Position numbers and translations under genes: made by a program
Assembly (NCBI GenBank): GCA_002346475.1
Contig: DDZV01000022.1
Coordinates: forward strand, 81,149 to 128,089
Direction: 5' to 3'
Source of the DNA: Acidobacteria bacterium UBA2999
Lineage (GTDB): Bacteria; Acidobacteriota; Vicinamibacteria; Vicinamibacterales; UBA2999
DNA: 46,941 nucleotides
Part shown: piece after piece, positions 9,186 through 17,413 of the stretch
How the letters are laid out: the number at the start of each line of letters is the position of its first letter
Position numbering within the stretch: the stretch's first letter is position 1
The notes under the pieces: model-generated
Seen by the model: the letters and a program-made list of their open reading frames with translations, nothing else
The model's database searches: none
Told to the model about the DNA's origin: nothing

Positions 9186-11044
9186 TGAGAAGCCGACTTT
9201 GTAAAACTAGGACGATTTAAATAGGCCCCTAGCACTGCAAGTGCTGCCGGTGTTACTCCGGGGATCCTTCCTGCTTGACCAAGTGTTTCAGGACGGACTT
9301 CCAATAGACGCTGTACAACTTCTCTTGACAAGCCTGGAACCTTCATAAAAGGAAACCCTGTCGGAATTCTTCGTCTTTCTTGACGACGAACTCGATCTAC
9401 CCTTGACAATTCCTGCTTAAGATAACCAGCATATTTTACAGTAGTTTCCACGCTTGCCAGATCTAGATCGAAAGTAGATTCTGTGGTTTCTATAGGAATG
9501 TATCCTTTTTGATACAAATCGACTAGCTTTGTCTTTGGCCTTTTAAGCGCCTGTGCTACAAAAAGGTTTTCATGGCCAGGCAAGCGAATTTTTGTTGATT
9601 CCACAGTGCTCAAGTTTTGTTTATATCGCGCTAGTCGTTTTTCAAAATTGTCCCATTGACAGTTGCTTACTAAACCAACCGCGTGACCTTTTGGGGTTAG
9701 TCTGAGATCGGCATTGTCTATACGAAGTAAGAGCCTGTGCTCAGCTCGAGACGTGAACATTCGATATGGTTCTAAGCATCCTCGTGTTACTAAATCGTCC
9801 ACAAGAATTCCAATATAGGCTTCGCTACGACTCAGGGTAAATATCTCTTCACCTCTTATTAATTTCGCCGCATTGATTCCAGCCACGATGCCCTGCGCAG
9901 CAGCCTCTTCGTACCCTGAGGTTCCATTGATTTGCCCGGCAAGTAGTAAGCCTTTGATGCGATGGGTTTCAAGTGTCGATTTTAGTTCCGTAGGTTGAAT
10001 AAAATCATATTCCACGGCATACGCTGGTCGGATCATTTCTGCGTCCCTCAGGCCTGGTATTGACTGAACAATTTTCTCCTGAAGAACCCGAGGAAGACTC
10101 ATCGATAAACCGTTTAAATAAATTTCATCGTTATCTAATCCTTCAGGCTCAAGATAGATCTGATGACGTTCCCGTTTTGGAAATCGCATTACCTTGTCCT
10201 CAAGTGACGGACAATATCTCGGACCAACGCCTTGAATCTGACCATTGAAAAGGGGGCTTTGCTTGATGTGATCCCGTACCAAGCTATGAACATTTTCCGT
10301 TGTGTATACAAGCCAACACGAAACCTTGTTTTCTAGTTTTTGGACTGTCCTAAATGAAAATGGAACTGGTTTTGCATCGCCTCTTTCTTCAGAAAAGATA
10401 CCTGCTTCAGTCGCGGCAGAAAAATCAATACTGCGACGATGCAGTCTTGGTGGAGTGCCGGTTTTAAGTCGACCCCACTTAAAGGCATGCGCTTTTAGTG
10501 ATTCGGCCAATGCGCGCGATGGTGGCTCCTTCGCACGACCGGCAGGAATTTGTTCGTCTCCAATGTGGACTAATCCATTGAGAAACGTGCCCGTAGTAAT
10601 AACGAGTGCCTTACACTCGTAGCGGTCGCCTTGCTCCATTCCAATTCCAGCGACACGACCATTTTCGACAAGAATCTCCCCAACTTTCCCAATTAACCAG
10701 GTGATGTTTGGTTCCAACTCTAAGGCTGTTCGGACCCATCTAGAATAAGACCGCTTGTCTGCTTGTGCACGTGGTGACCAAACCGCCGGACCCCGACTAC
10801 GATTTAGAAGTTTGAATTGGATCCCGGTAGCATCAGCAGCGACGCCCATTAATCCACCTAAAGCATCAATTTCTCGAACGAGGTGACCTTTCGCAGTGCC
10901 ACCGATAGCAGGATTACAAGGCATGTGTGCGACGGTGTCGCGTGACAGAGTGGAAAGGCCAACGCTACACCCCAAACGGGCCGCAGCATGTGCAGCTTCA
11001 ACACCAGCATGTCCCGCACCGATAACGATTACGTCGTATTTCAT
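9182..11044 (-). CDS. mnmG: tRNA uridine-5-carboxymethylaminomethyl modification protein MnmG (GidA)
   Basis: FAD protein that with MnmE installs the cmnm5 group on wobble U34 of certain tRNAs in the cytosol. It has 620 residues, the normal length. The dinucleotide-binding motif GAGHAGVEAA is at about 9-18, followed by the family-specific MPCNPAIGGTAKGHLVREIDALGG. A second signature is seen in GRLKTGTPPRL, and IRPAYAVEYDF and AGQINGTSGYEEAAAQG are further family blocks. It lies 74 bp downstream of mnmE, its functional partner. Confidence 0.98.
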   Translation of the reverse strand: MKYDVIVIGAGHAGVEAAHAAARLGCSVGLSTLSRDTVAHMPCNPAIGGTAKGHLVREIDALGGLMGVAADATGIQFKLLNRSRGPAVWSPRAQADKRSYSRWVRTALELEPNITWLIGKVGEILVENGRVAGIGMEQGDRYECKALVITTGTFLNGLVHIGDEQIPAGRAKEPPSRALAESLKAHAFKWGRLKTGTPPRLHRRSIDFSAATEAGIFSEERGDAKPVPFSFRTVQKLENKVSCWLVYTTENVHSLVRDHIKQSPLFNGQIQGVGPRYCPSLEDKVMRFPKRERHQIYLEPEGLDNDEIYLNGLSMSLPRVLQEKIVQSIPGLRDAEMIRPAYAVEYDFIQPTELKSTLETHRIKGLLLAGQINGTSGYEEAAAQGIVAGINAAKLIRGEEIFTLSRSEAYIGILVDDLVTRGCLEPYRMFTSRAEHRLLLRIDNADLRLTPKGHAVGLVSNCQWDNFEKRLARYKQNLSTVESTKIRLPGHENLFVAQALKRPKTKLVDLYQKGYIPIETTESTFDLDLASVETTVKYAGYLKQELSRVDRVRRQERRRIPTGFPFMKVPGLSREVVQRLLEVRPETLGQAGRIPGVTPAALAVLGAYLNRPSFTKSASH

Positions 11045-11118
11045 AAAGTTGTTTTACCCGAAGTATGTACTGAAAATTATTGCTGCATTTAAGAGTCTGG
11101 GATCTCTAGTTTTTTGTT

Positions 11119-12462
11119 TTATTTCCCAATACAAAACCGTTCAAATATATGTTGCAATAAATCTTCTGACGAACGAGCGCCTGTAATTTCCTCAAGTGCT
11201 GCTTGTGCTTGCTGTAAATCTGAAATTACAAACTCTTCTGCTGCGCTATTAGTAGCGGCGCGTTCCGCTTGCATCAAACCAGAAGAGGCTTTCTCAAGGA
11301 GCGCGATGTGCCGTAGATTCGAAATAGCCGGGATATCACGCAACTTTGTGTGGTTTGTTAGCGCTTGTGCAATTTCTTTTCTTAGTTCGCCTAAGCCTGC
11401 ACCTGTAAGCGCAGACACTGACAATGCTTCCTCGTTAATGACGATGGTTGATTTTAACCAAGCTGCACCACAATCGCACTTCGTCAAAAGAATTTTCCGA
11501 GGTCGGCCTTGAGTCATAGCAAGGACTTCATAGTCCTCACGTGTCAGTGGTGAAGACTGGTCTAGGGTGACTAGAAGCAGGTCTGCTACGGTTACTGCTC
11601 CATGGGCGCGTGAAACTCCTTCACGTTCTATTACGTCTGTTGAGTTTCGGACCCCCGCGGTATCGACCAAAGTTACGGCAAGGCCTTCAATCTCCGTCAC
11701 TTCCGTTACGAGGTCACGAGTGGTTCCCGGATGATCGGTAACAATTGCCCGATCAGTTCCAGCTAAAGCATTGAAAAGGCTTGACTTACCTGTATTTGGT
11801 TGCCCAACGATGGTAACTTGTGCTCCCTCACGAACCATTCGACCATCAGTAGCGTCATTTCGAAGTTCATCAATAGAAACCTTAAGTCCGCGTATTTTTT
11901 CTGACAACTCGCTTGGCTCGATAAAGTGGTAGTCCTCATCAGGAAAGTCTAGTGAAGATTCAAGGCGAGCTACTAGATCGAAGAGTGCGGCATCAATCTC
12001 ACGAATCCGTCGTGTCAAGGTTCCTTCAAGTTGATCAAACGCTGTGCGCGCTTGAAGAGGTGTTACCGCATCTATAATGTCGCCCACTGCCTCGGCCTGC
12101 ACTAAATCAATCCGGCCATGAAGAAATGCTCGAAGAGTAAATTCACCGGGTTCGGCTAGGCGTGCTCCAGCAACTTGTGCTGCTTGTACGATTGCCTGAA
12201 GTACAACAGGACTCCCGTGTGCACTAATTTCAACGACGTCTTCACCTGTGTATGATTGTGGAGCAACAAAAAACGTTGCAATAACTGAGTCAATGCCACG
12301 GACACGTGTCAGGGTGGCATGTCGCGGCTGCAGTTCATGCGCTTGTTCAAGAATCAACCCAGAAACTTTTTGACACTCGGGACCGCTTATCCTGATAACG
12401 CCCAAACCGCCTCGGCCTGGCGGAGTAGCAATTGCAACGATCGTGTCCTGAGTGGAGAACAC
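11119..12462 (-). CDS. mnmE: tRNA modification GTPase MnmE (TrmE)
   Basis: Potassium-activated GTPase that works with MnmG on tRNA U34. The 447 residues show an N-terminal tetrahydrofolate-binding domain (TIVAIATPPGRGGLGVIRISG), the helical domain, then an inserted G domain with G1 GQPNTGKSS at about 220-228, G2 GTTRD, G3 DTAG and the TKCD-type G4. The C-terminus ends in the catalytic FCIGK. The start is GTG at 12462, 17 bp after jag. Confidence 0.98.
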   Translation of the reverse strand: MFSTQDTIVAIATPPGRGGLGVIRISGPECQKVSGLILEQAHELQPRHATLTRVRGIDSVIATFFVAPQSYTGEDVVEISAHGSPVVLQAIVQAAQVAGARLAEPGEFTLRAFLHGRIDLVQAEAVGDIIDAVTPLQARTAFDQLEGTLTRRIREIDAALFDLVARLESSLDFPDEDYHFIEPSELSEKIRGLKVSIDELRNDATDGRMVREGAQVTIVGQPNTGKSSLFNALAGTDRAIVTDHPGTTRDLVTEVTEIEGLAVTLVDTAGVRNSTDVIEREGVSRAHGAVTVADLLLVTLDQSSPLTREDYEVLAMTQGRPRKILLTKCDCGAAWLKSTIVINEEALSVSALTGAGLGELRKEIAQALTNHTKLRDIPAISNLRHIALLEKASSGLMQAERAATNSAAEEFVISDLQQAQAALEEITGARSSEDLLQHIFERFCIGK

Positions 12463-12479
12463 GGTTAGTTTCGCTCTTC

Positions 12480-12929
12480 CTACTTCCGGGAAGAAATGAT
12501 TACGGTTTTCATGAACGCATCACCAATGCTTTCTGAAGTAACGGTCGGATCTTCTGCAATGGTGAGGTGTACTATTCTGCGCTCATAGGGGTTCAGTGGG
12601 CCTATCTCCTGCAGTACACCAGCGGTGCGCGCTTTTTCTGCACTGAAGCGGGCCATTTGTCTTAACTCCGCGTCTTTGTCTTTACGATAGTCCATGCAGT
12701 CAACCACGATGCGCTTATCCTCGCCTAGCTGTTTGCGAAAAGTGGTCACTGCCAAATGTTGCAATGCTTGTAATCCTTCGGCACCTCGACGGATTAGAAC
12801 TCCTCCGTCGTCTCCGTGGAGGTTTATACGAGTGGCGTCTGGTGTTTCCTCGATCGACGTTGTCAGCGCCAACCCCATTGCATTGACGACATCTTGTAAG
12901 AAAGCAGCGATTTGTGTGTCTAGTGTCAT
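12480..12929 (-). CDS. KhpB/Jag-like KH-R3H RNA-binding protein, short form
   Basis: Putative RNA chaperone of the Jag/SpoIIIJ-associated family, encoded in its usual place after yidC. The 149 residues comprise a KH-like domain (GDDGGVLIRRGAEGLQALQHL with an atypical GxxG region) and a C-terminal R3H domain (LNPYERRIVHLTIAEDPTVTSESIG). The longer Jag proteins have an extra N-terminal Jag-N domain that is absent here. The ATG at 12929 overlaps the yidC stop as ATGA, so the start is firm and the short N-terminus is probably real. Confidence 0.85.
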   Translation of the reverse strand: MTLDTQIAAFLQDVVNAMGLALTTSIEETPDATRINLHGDDGGVLIRRGAEGLQALQHLAVTTFRKQLGEDKRIVVDCMDYRKDKDAELRQMARFSAEKARTAGVLQEIGPLNPYERRIVHLTIAEDPTVTSESIGDAFMKTVIISSRK

Positions 12930-14650
12930 GGCTTCGAAGATTTTTTGGCTTTTGCTGTTCGTCCGGATCCGATGTTTTTAACGCGTTGATCTGGTGCTGG
13001 CAATGGCCCGATCAATCTGTTTGTAAAGTACTGCTGGCCAATGGCCCATAAGTTGCTAACAAACCAGTAAAGCACAAGGCCGCTCGGCAATGATAAAAAC
13101 AAAAAAGTGAACACGACAGGCATTGCAAGCATGACTCGCTGCTGTGTTGCATCTACTGTGGTTGGCGTAATACGTTGCTGCCAAAACATCGTGGCGCCCA
13201 TGAGTAGCGGTGTAATGTAGTACGGATCTTTCTGCGACAGGTCATGAATCCATAATCCAAATTCTGCCCCGCGTATCTCAACCGCCTGCCCCAACAATGA
13301 GTAGAATGAAAACAGAACTGGCATCGTCAATAGCATTGGCAAACACCCGCTTGCGGGGCTTGTTCCGTTTGCACGGTAAACAGCCATAACCTCACTGTTC
13401 ATTTTGGCTCGAGCGGGATCGCTGAACTTCAGATCTTTGTAACGATCTTGAATCGCTTTAATTCTTGGTCCTAGTGCCTGCATTTTCCGCATTGAAACCA
13501 TGCTCTTGTGGCGGAGTGGGGATATTGCAAGATTAATCAGAATCGTCAATGTAATGATTGACACTCCGTAGTTTCCGACGAATCCATAAATCCAATTCAG
13601 CGCACCAAGTAGTGGCACGACCAGCCAAGCAAAAATCCCAAAATTAATCGCGCGAACAAATTCATCATCCACACGTTGCAACTCATCAAAAAGCTTCGGG
13701 CCAAAGTAAACCTTCATTGGGGGCGGGGTTTCTGGAAACTGAATTTGATACGCAACAAGTTCACGTTGTGGCTGATCGTTTGTTAACGACGGCAGGATAA
13801 CCGTCTTATAGTCCACTCGCGAGGCGCCTGGTTCAATCACTGCAACCACAAAATAGTGGTCATCAATTCCCACGAAGCGGAACGCTGCTTCGTAGGTAGG
13901 TGTTGTGTCTATGCCGGATGCCCCAACACGTTCTACATCATCGCCCGTGTGAAAAATTGCCTGCGGCGCCTGGGATAACATCCCTGAAAAAAAGCCACCT
14001 TCTCCACCTAAAGAACCTGAATCGCTGAGGCCAGGCCCAAGCTCAAACGCTACGTTTGCTGGGATCCCGTTTTGCGTGACTTGCACAGCAACCTCAACAG
14101 TGTATGAATCCGGTGTAAAACGATACTCTTTACGAACTTCGAGACCTGTTGTGTCTTGATATGCAAACGTCAGGGTTGCCGGTGCTGTTGTCGCATCAAC
14201 GGTGCTCGCTGCACCGTCACCTTCTATCTGATAGAGCGCGGAGTTTAATGTGAGGGTGGTTGTTTCATCATCGCTTTTGAGTGAAAACGGTAGTTGTTGA
14301 CCTTGCAACCCTGAGGGAACGAGGTTGAGCGGGTCTCCGTTGTCCGTCGTGTAGTCCCTCAACAGCCATTCCGTGAGCCTGCCTCCTCGGTTTGTAAAAA
14401 CTGCACGAACCTTGCCAGTATCAACCACGACCTCACGAACTTCTGATGCTGACACAAGTGATGGTGCTAGCTTTGGTGTAATAGGCGTTTGGGGTGCTGG
14501 GGATTCAGAAGCAGATCGTGCAGATAAGTCCTGTGGTGAATCTATATTTGACTCAGCTGCGGGAGGAGGCGGAGGGGGGACAAAGACCGATTGATAAACG
14601 TATAGAACAAGGAAGGAAAGAAAAATTGCTAACAGTACCCGGCGTTCCAT
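12926..14650 (-). CDS. yidC: Membrane protein insertase YidC
   Basis: Insertase that helps Sec-dependent and Sec-independent inner-membrane proteins fold and integrate. The 574 residues follow the diderm plan: a first membrane helix at about 4-24, a Pro-rich linker, a large periplasmic beta domain to roughly residue 345, then the five-helix core. The core has the groove arginine context ISPLRHKSMVSMRKMQ and the helical hairpin ALGPRIKAIQDRYKD, and the tail is Lys-rich (TAKAKKSSKP). The periplasmic domain indicates a Gram-negative cell. It sits between yidD and jag. Confidence 0.97.
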   Translation of the reverse strand: MERRVLLAIFLSFLVLYVYQSVFVPPPPPPAAESNIDSPQDLSARSASESPAPQTPITPKLAPSLVSASEVREVVVDTGKVRAVFTNRGGRLTEWLLRDYTTDNGDPLNLVPSGLQGQQLPFSLKSDDETTTLTLNSALYQIEGDGAASTVDATTAPATLTFAYQDTTGLEVRKEYRFTPDSYTVEVAVQVTQNGIPANVAFELGPGLSDSGSLGGEGGFFSGMLSQAPQAIFHTGDDVERVGASGIDTTPTYEAAFRFVGIDDHYFVVAVIEPGASRVDYKTVILPSLTNDQPQRELVAYQIQFPETPPPMKVYFGPKLFDELQRVDDEFVRAINFGIFAWLVVPLLGALNWIYGFVGNYGVSIITLTILINLAISPLRHKSMVSMRKMQALGPRIKAIQDRYKDLKFSDPARAKMNSEVMAVYRANGTSPASGCLPMLLTMPVLFSFYSLLGQAVEIRGAEFGLWIHDLSQKDPYYITPLLMGATMFWQQRITPTTVDATQQRVMLAMPVVFTFLFLSLPSGLVLYWFVSNLWAIGQQYFTNRLIGPLPAPDQRVKNIGSGRTAKAKKSSKP

Positions 14651-14656
14651 AAATTC

Positions 14657-14899
14657 TTAGTTGCTCTTTCGCGTGGTCCGGGTTACCGCTTGAACTGGAT
14701 CGTAACCAGATCCGCCAAAAGGATGACAGCGCAATAACCGCCGCGTCCCTAAAAAGACTCCCCGCCTAACACCATAGAGAGACACAGCCTCAGACATGTA
14801 GTCAGCACAGGAAGGATAAAACCGGCACGCGCCAGTAAACAATTGTGAAATTGTTACTTTATAGATCTTAATGAGTCCGAGCACGAGTGCTCTTGCCAT
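14657..14899 (-). CDS. yidD: Membrane protein insertion efficiency factor YidD
   Basis: Small inner-membrane-associated protein that assists YidC-dependent insertion. I start it at the ATG at 14899, giving 80 residues, because family homology begins at MARALVLGLIKIYKVTISQ. The diagnostic block CRFYPSCADYMSEAV with its paired cysteines and LLRCHPFGGSGYDPV follows. A longer frame exists upstream but runs through rnpA and is not like the family. The gene overlaps the 3' end of rnpA by 32 bp and ends 7 bp before yidC, the normal arrangement. Confidence 0.93.
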   Translation of the reverse strand: MARALVLGLIKIYKVTISQLFTGACRFYPSCADYMSEAVSLYGVRRGVFLGTRRLLRCHPFGGSGYDPVQAVTRTTRKSN

Positions 14900-15260
14900 T
14901 ACTGACGGCCCCCAAAGAATTTTTTTTTCTTCCTCGACGCAGGAGGGAAGAATAGTCGGCTTCAAGTCTTGAGAAAGGGGCATCAAGCATTTCCCGGCGA
15001 GGTACAACAACGACATCATAACTACTAGTGTTTTTGTGGCCCCTAAAAAGCTCTCGGACCAAACGCTTCGCACGGTTTCTCTGTACGGCGGTTCCTAGTT
15101 TGCGTGTAGCAGCCACGCCTAATCGTGGAACCAGCTTGTCTGTTTGTAAGATGAACACGGTCATAAAACGACCATGAAGACGTTCACCTTTTCCATAAAT
15201 CCGTTCGTATTCCGCCCGTCGCCGAATGCGCCTAGCAACCGTTAATTTTTGCCCGTCCAT
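14868..15260 (-). CDS. rnpA: Ribonuclease P protein component
   Basis: Protein subunit of RNase P, which matures the 5' ends of tRNAs. The 130 residues contain the start RRIRRRAEYERIYGKG, the central strand FMTVFIL, GVAATRKLGTAVQRNRAKRLVRELFR with the RNR signature, and YDVVVVPRREM. It sits directly after rpmH, 38 bp away, in the universal rpmH-rnpA-yidD-yidC order. The catalytic RNA gene rnpB was not found in this window. Confidence 0.96.
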   Translation of the reverse strand: MDGQKLTVARRIRRRAEYERIYGKGERLHGRFMTVFILQTDKLVPRLGVAATRKLGTAVQRNRAKRLVRELFRGHKNTSSYDVVVVPRREMLDAPFSRLEADYSSLLRRGRKKNSLGAVSNGKSTRARTH

Positions 15261-15298
15261 GTAATAAGCTCTGGAGGGCTAATTCTAGCTTTTCGGCC

Positions 15299-15445
15299 TC
15301 AACCCTCGTCAGAAACCGTTAGACGTCTCCGTCCTTTTGCTCGCCGTCTGGCAATAATACTCCGGCCATTTTTTGTCGACATACGTACTCGAAACCCGTG
15401 GGCTTTCCTGCGTCGTCGCGTATTTGGCTGGTAAGTGCGCTTCAT
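15299..15445 (-). CDS. rpmH: 50S ribosomal protein L34
   Basis: This 48-residue basic protein of the large ribosomal subunit reads MKRTYQPNTRRRRKAHGF and continues with RVRMSTKNGRSIIARRRAKGR, the canonical L34 signature. It begins at the ATG at 15445 and ends with the TGA at 15299-15301. It is the first gene of the leftward origin-proximal operon, and a sigma70-like promoter lies just upstream. Confidence 0.97.
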   Translation of the reverse strand: MKRTYQPNTRRRRKAHGFRVRMSTKNGRSIIARRRAKGRRRLTVSDEG

Positions 15446-15478
15446 TAGATCTAAAAATCCGCTCCTAAAGAACTGTTA

Positions 15479-15508
15479 ATACTAGTGGCAGGGGACAGAG
15501 AGTGTCAA
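15479..15508 (-). promoter_or_regulatory. Candidate sigma70 promoter of rpmH operon
   Basis: On the minus strand a perfect -35 TTGACA (15503-15508) is followed, after 18 bp, by TAGTAT (15479-15484), a 4/6 match to TATAAT keeping the key T, A and T. The expected start lies about 25-30 bp before the rpmH ATG. It is the best housekeeping-type promoter I could see in the window. Confidence 0.6.
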
Positions 15509-15641
15509 CGAGACGCGCTTCGTACGAGACGGTAACTCAGAGCTATTTTGATAGTCCTAATGTGTTACAGTCGCTTTCCCGCGGAGGATTTCTAGTGTTA
15601 CCGGAGAAGAGGTCAAAGTGTCTTTGGGGTTCTCCCCAAGG

Positions 15642-15661
15642 TTTTCCACAACTGTGGAAAA
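15642..15661. repeat. DnaA-box palindrome
   Basis: Two copies of TTTTCCACA, each one base from the strict TTATCCACA box and within the relaxed TTWTNCACA class, face each other at 15642-15650 (plus) and 15653-15661 (minus), separated by CT. Together they make a near-perfect 20-bp inverted repeat. A further TGTGGAAAT follows at 15665-15673. Such clustered boxes upstream of dnaA are expected to load the initiator and may also autoregulate dnaA. Confidence 0.8.
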
Positions 15662-15729
15662 TACTGTGGAAATCGTCCAATATTGCGCTGTTTTAACGAA
15701 TTTTCACTGTTTTCTTGGAAAATATGGAG

Positions 15730-15820
15730 GGCGAAAGTCTAAAATGCTTTTTTTTCTTATACTTAATTGGTCATTACTTAAATAGTTCGTTTTTTATTAT
15801 GTTTTTTAAGGCGAAAGTCT
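15730..15820 (+). repeat. 11-bp direct repeat GGCGAAAGTCT bracketing the AT-rich tract
   Basis: GGCGAAAGTCT occurs at 15730-15740 and again at 15810-15820, 80 bp apart, followed by AAAA and ATAAA respectively. The region between is strongly AT-rich. The second copy ends 13 bp before the dnaA ATG. The pair could be an origin element or binding site; no known consensus is recognised. Confidence 0.7.
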
Positions 15821-15833
15821 ATAAAGGCCTGTA

Positions 15834-17153
15834 ATGGTAAGTGTTTGGGATGAAATTCTGAACCGTGTCGAAACCAAAGTAAACAGGCACAGCTTCTATA
15901 CGTGGTTCCGACCAACCTCTTTTCTTAAAGATAGCGGTGAGGTTATTACTATTCGTGTACCCAACCCCCTGTTTAAGGACTGGCTTAGAAAACATTACTC
16001 TGGTGTTTTATCAGAAGCGCTGACTGATATTGAACGTGGGGATACAGAATTAGAGTTTGTGACTGAGGATGCCATGGCGCCGACAGAAGAAACACCTGCT
16101 GCGTCGCCTGCACCAGAGGTTGCAACAGGTATCACCCCCGCTGGTCTTAATCTGCAATATAGTTTTGATTCTTTTATTGTTGGTCCTTCTAATCAATTTG
16201 CACATGCAGCTTGTCGCGCGGTTGCGGAAGCTCCCTCTCGCTCATATAACCCCTTATTTATTTTTGGTGGTGTTGGTCTTGGAAAAACACACCTCATGCA
16301 TGCCATTGGACAGTATGTGCTTCGTAATAACCCGTCTTTGCGTCTCACTTATATTTCGTCAGAACGTTTCATGAACGAAATGATTAATGCGATTCGATAC
16401 GATCGAATTCTTGACTTCCGTGGGCGGTATCGCAGTGTGGATGTTTTACTTGTAGATGATATTCAGTTTGTTTCTGGTAAAGAGGGAACACAAACAGAAT
16501 TTTTTCACACGTTTAATTCTTTGTACGATGCGCAAAAACAAATTGTTTTTAGCAGCGATCGTCCACCTCACGAGATCCCTGCTCTTGAAGAGCGCCTTCG
16601 GTCGCGTTTTGAGTGGGGGTTGATTACTGATATCCAACCGCCAGACCTTGAAACAAAAGTTGCAATTCTTAAACGAAAAGCTGAAGTCGAGGCTGTGCCC
16701 CTGCCTGACAATGTCGCAATGTATATCGCTGGAAAAATTAAATCTAACGTTCGAGAATTAGAGGGGTCTCTTATACGACTCCTTGCTTACGCCTCGTTGA
16801 CTGGTAGGGAAATTTCATTAGATCTTGCAAAAGATGTTTTAAAAAATGTAATTGATCTCGACGATCGGGCAATCACAATTGAAACTATTCAAAAATTTAC
16901 TGCTGACTATTACCAGTTGCGTGTTGGAGATTTAAAGTCTAGAAACAACTCTAAATCTGTAGCCAAGCCACGCCAGGTTGCTATGTTTCTTTGTAAAACA
17001 TTGACACATGCTTCTCTTCCTGAGATCGGTCGAAGTTTTGGGGGCAAGCATCACTCAACAGTGATTCACTCAATTAAAAAAGTTGAGGAGCTTAGAAATA
17101 AAGATAAAGATTTCGACAACCTTATAACAAATTTTCTTGAATCATTTCGTTAA
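15834..17153 (+). CDS. dnaA: Chromosomal replication initiator DnaA
   Basis: AAA+ initiator that binds DnaA boxes in oriC, melts the origin and loads helicase; it is also a transcription factor. The 439 residues contain an N-terminal domain I (VWDEILNRVETKVNRHSFYTWFRP), a short acidic linker with Pro and Ala, Walker A GGVGLGKT at 145-152, Walker B VLLVDDIQF at about 204-212, and the C-terminal DNA-binding block ending in GGKHHSTVIHS at about 403-413. The ATG at 15834 has an AAGG ribosome site 7 bp upstream. It is followed by dnaN as in most bacteria. Confidence 0.98.
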   Translation: MVSVWDEILNRVETKVNRHSFYTWFRPTSFLKDSGEVITIRVPNPLFKDWLRKHYSGVLSEALTDIERGDTELEFVTEDAMAPTEETPAASPAPEVATGITPAGLNLQYSFDSFIVGPSNQFAHAACRAVAEAPSRSYNPLFIFGGVGLGKTHLMHAIGQYVLRNNPSLRLTYISSERFMNEMINAIRYDRILDFRGRYRSVDVLLVDDIQFVSGKEGTQTEFFHTFNSLYDAQKQIVFSSDRPPHEIPALEERLRSRFEWGLITDIQPPDLETKVAILKRKAEVEAVPLPDNVAMYIAGKIKSNVRELEGSLIRLLAYASLTGREISLDLAKDVLKNVIDLDDRAITIETIQKFTADYYQLRVGDLKSRNNSKSVAKPRQVAMFLCKTLTHASLPEIGRSFGGKHHSTVIHSIKKVEELRNKDKDFDNLITNFLESFR

Positions 17154-17413
17154 ATCCGAAGTCTTCCACAACCCAAACCAACAACAACCTGTGGATATTT
17201 TAAGAACTAATGTTTTCCACGATTCATTAACGTTTACTGCAGAAGAAATCAACAGGAATGTGTCCTTCTAAACAATAGATTTAAAAAGACTTACAAAGAA
17301 AATTAGTGTTTTGCACAGCACTTCTTTTCCTATATAATTTGTTATCTCTTTTTTTCCTTTTTAAAGAACTCCTAACGAGCGGACTAACCGCCCCGAGGTT
17401 AAAGAAACAGGCT
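17154..17413. other. dnaA-dnaN intergenic region with DnaA-box-like repeats
   Basis: This 260-bp gap contains TCTTCCACA (17162-17170), TGTGGATAT (17190-17198, minus-strand box) and TTTTCCACG (17213-17221), each near the DnaA-box consensus. AT-rich sequence with T-runs lies at 17271-17365. It may be a second half of a bipartite origin or a DnaA-regulated dnaN promoter region. An in-frame TTG-initiated extension of dnaN from 17306 is possible but unlikely. Confidence 0.6.

Larger units (their letters stand above)
15446..15833. other. Putative replication origin oriC, dnaA-proximal part
   Basis: This 388-bp gap between divergent rpmH and dnaA holds no credible gene. It contains a DnaA-box inverted pair at 15642-15661, a third one-mismatch box at 15665-15673, and an AT-rich, T-run-rich tract at about 15741-15809 suited to duplex unwinding. 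An 11-bp direct repeat brackets that tract. Gene strand switches from minus to plus exactly here, as expected for bidirectional replication. Function is inferred from context and boxes, not demonstrated. Confidence 0.85.

Noticed and set aside
15502..15696. A 64-residue plus-strand open frame over the origin
   Set aside because: It overlaps the DnaA boxes and the rpmH promoter and has no recognisable domain or ribosome site.
17306..17413. N-terminal extension of dnaN from a TTG at 17306
   Set aside because: The extra 36 residues are hydrophobic and unlike any DnaN; family homology starts at the ATG at 17414.
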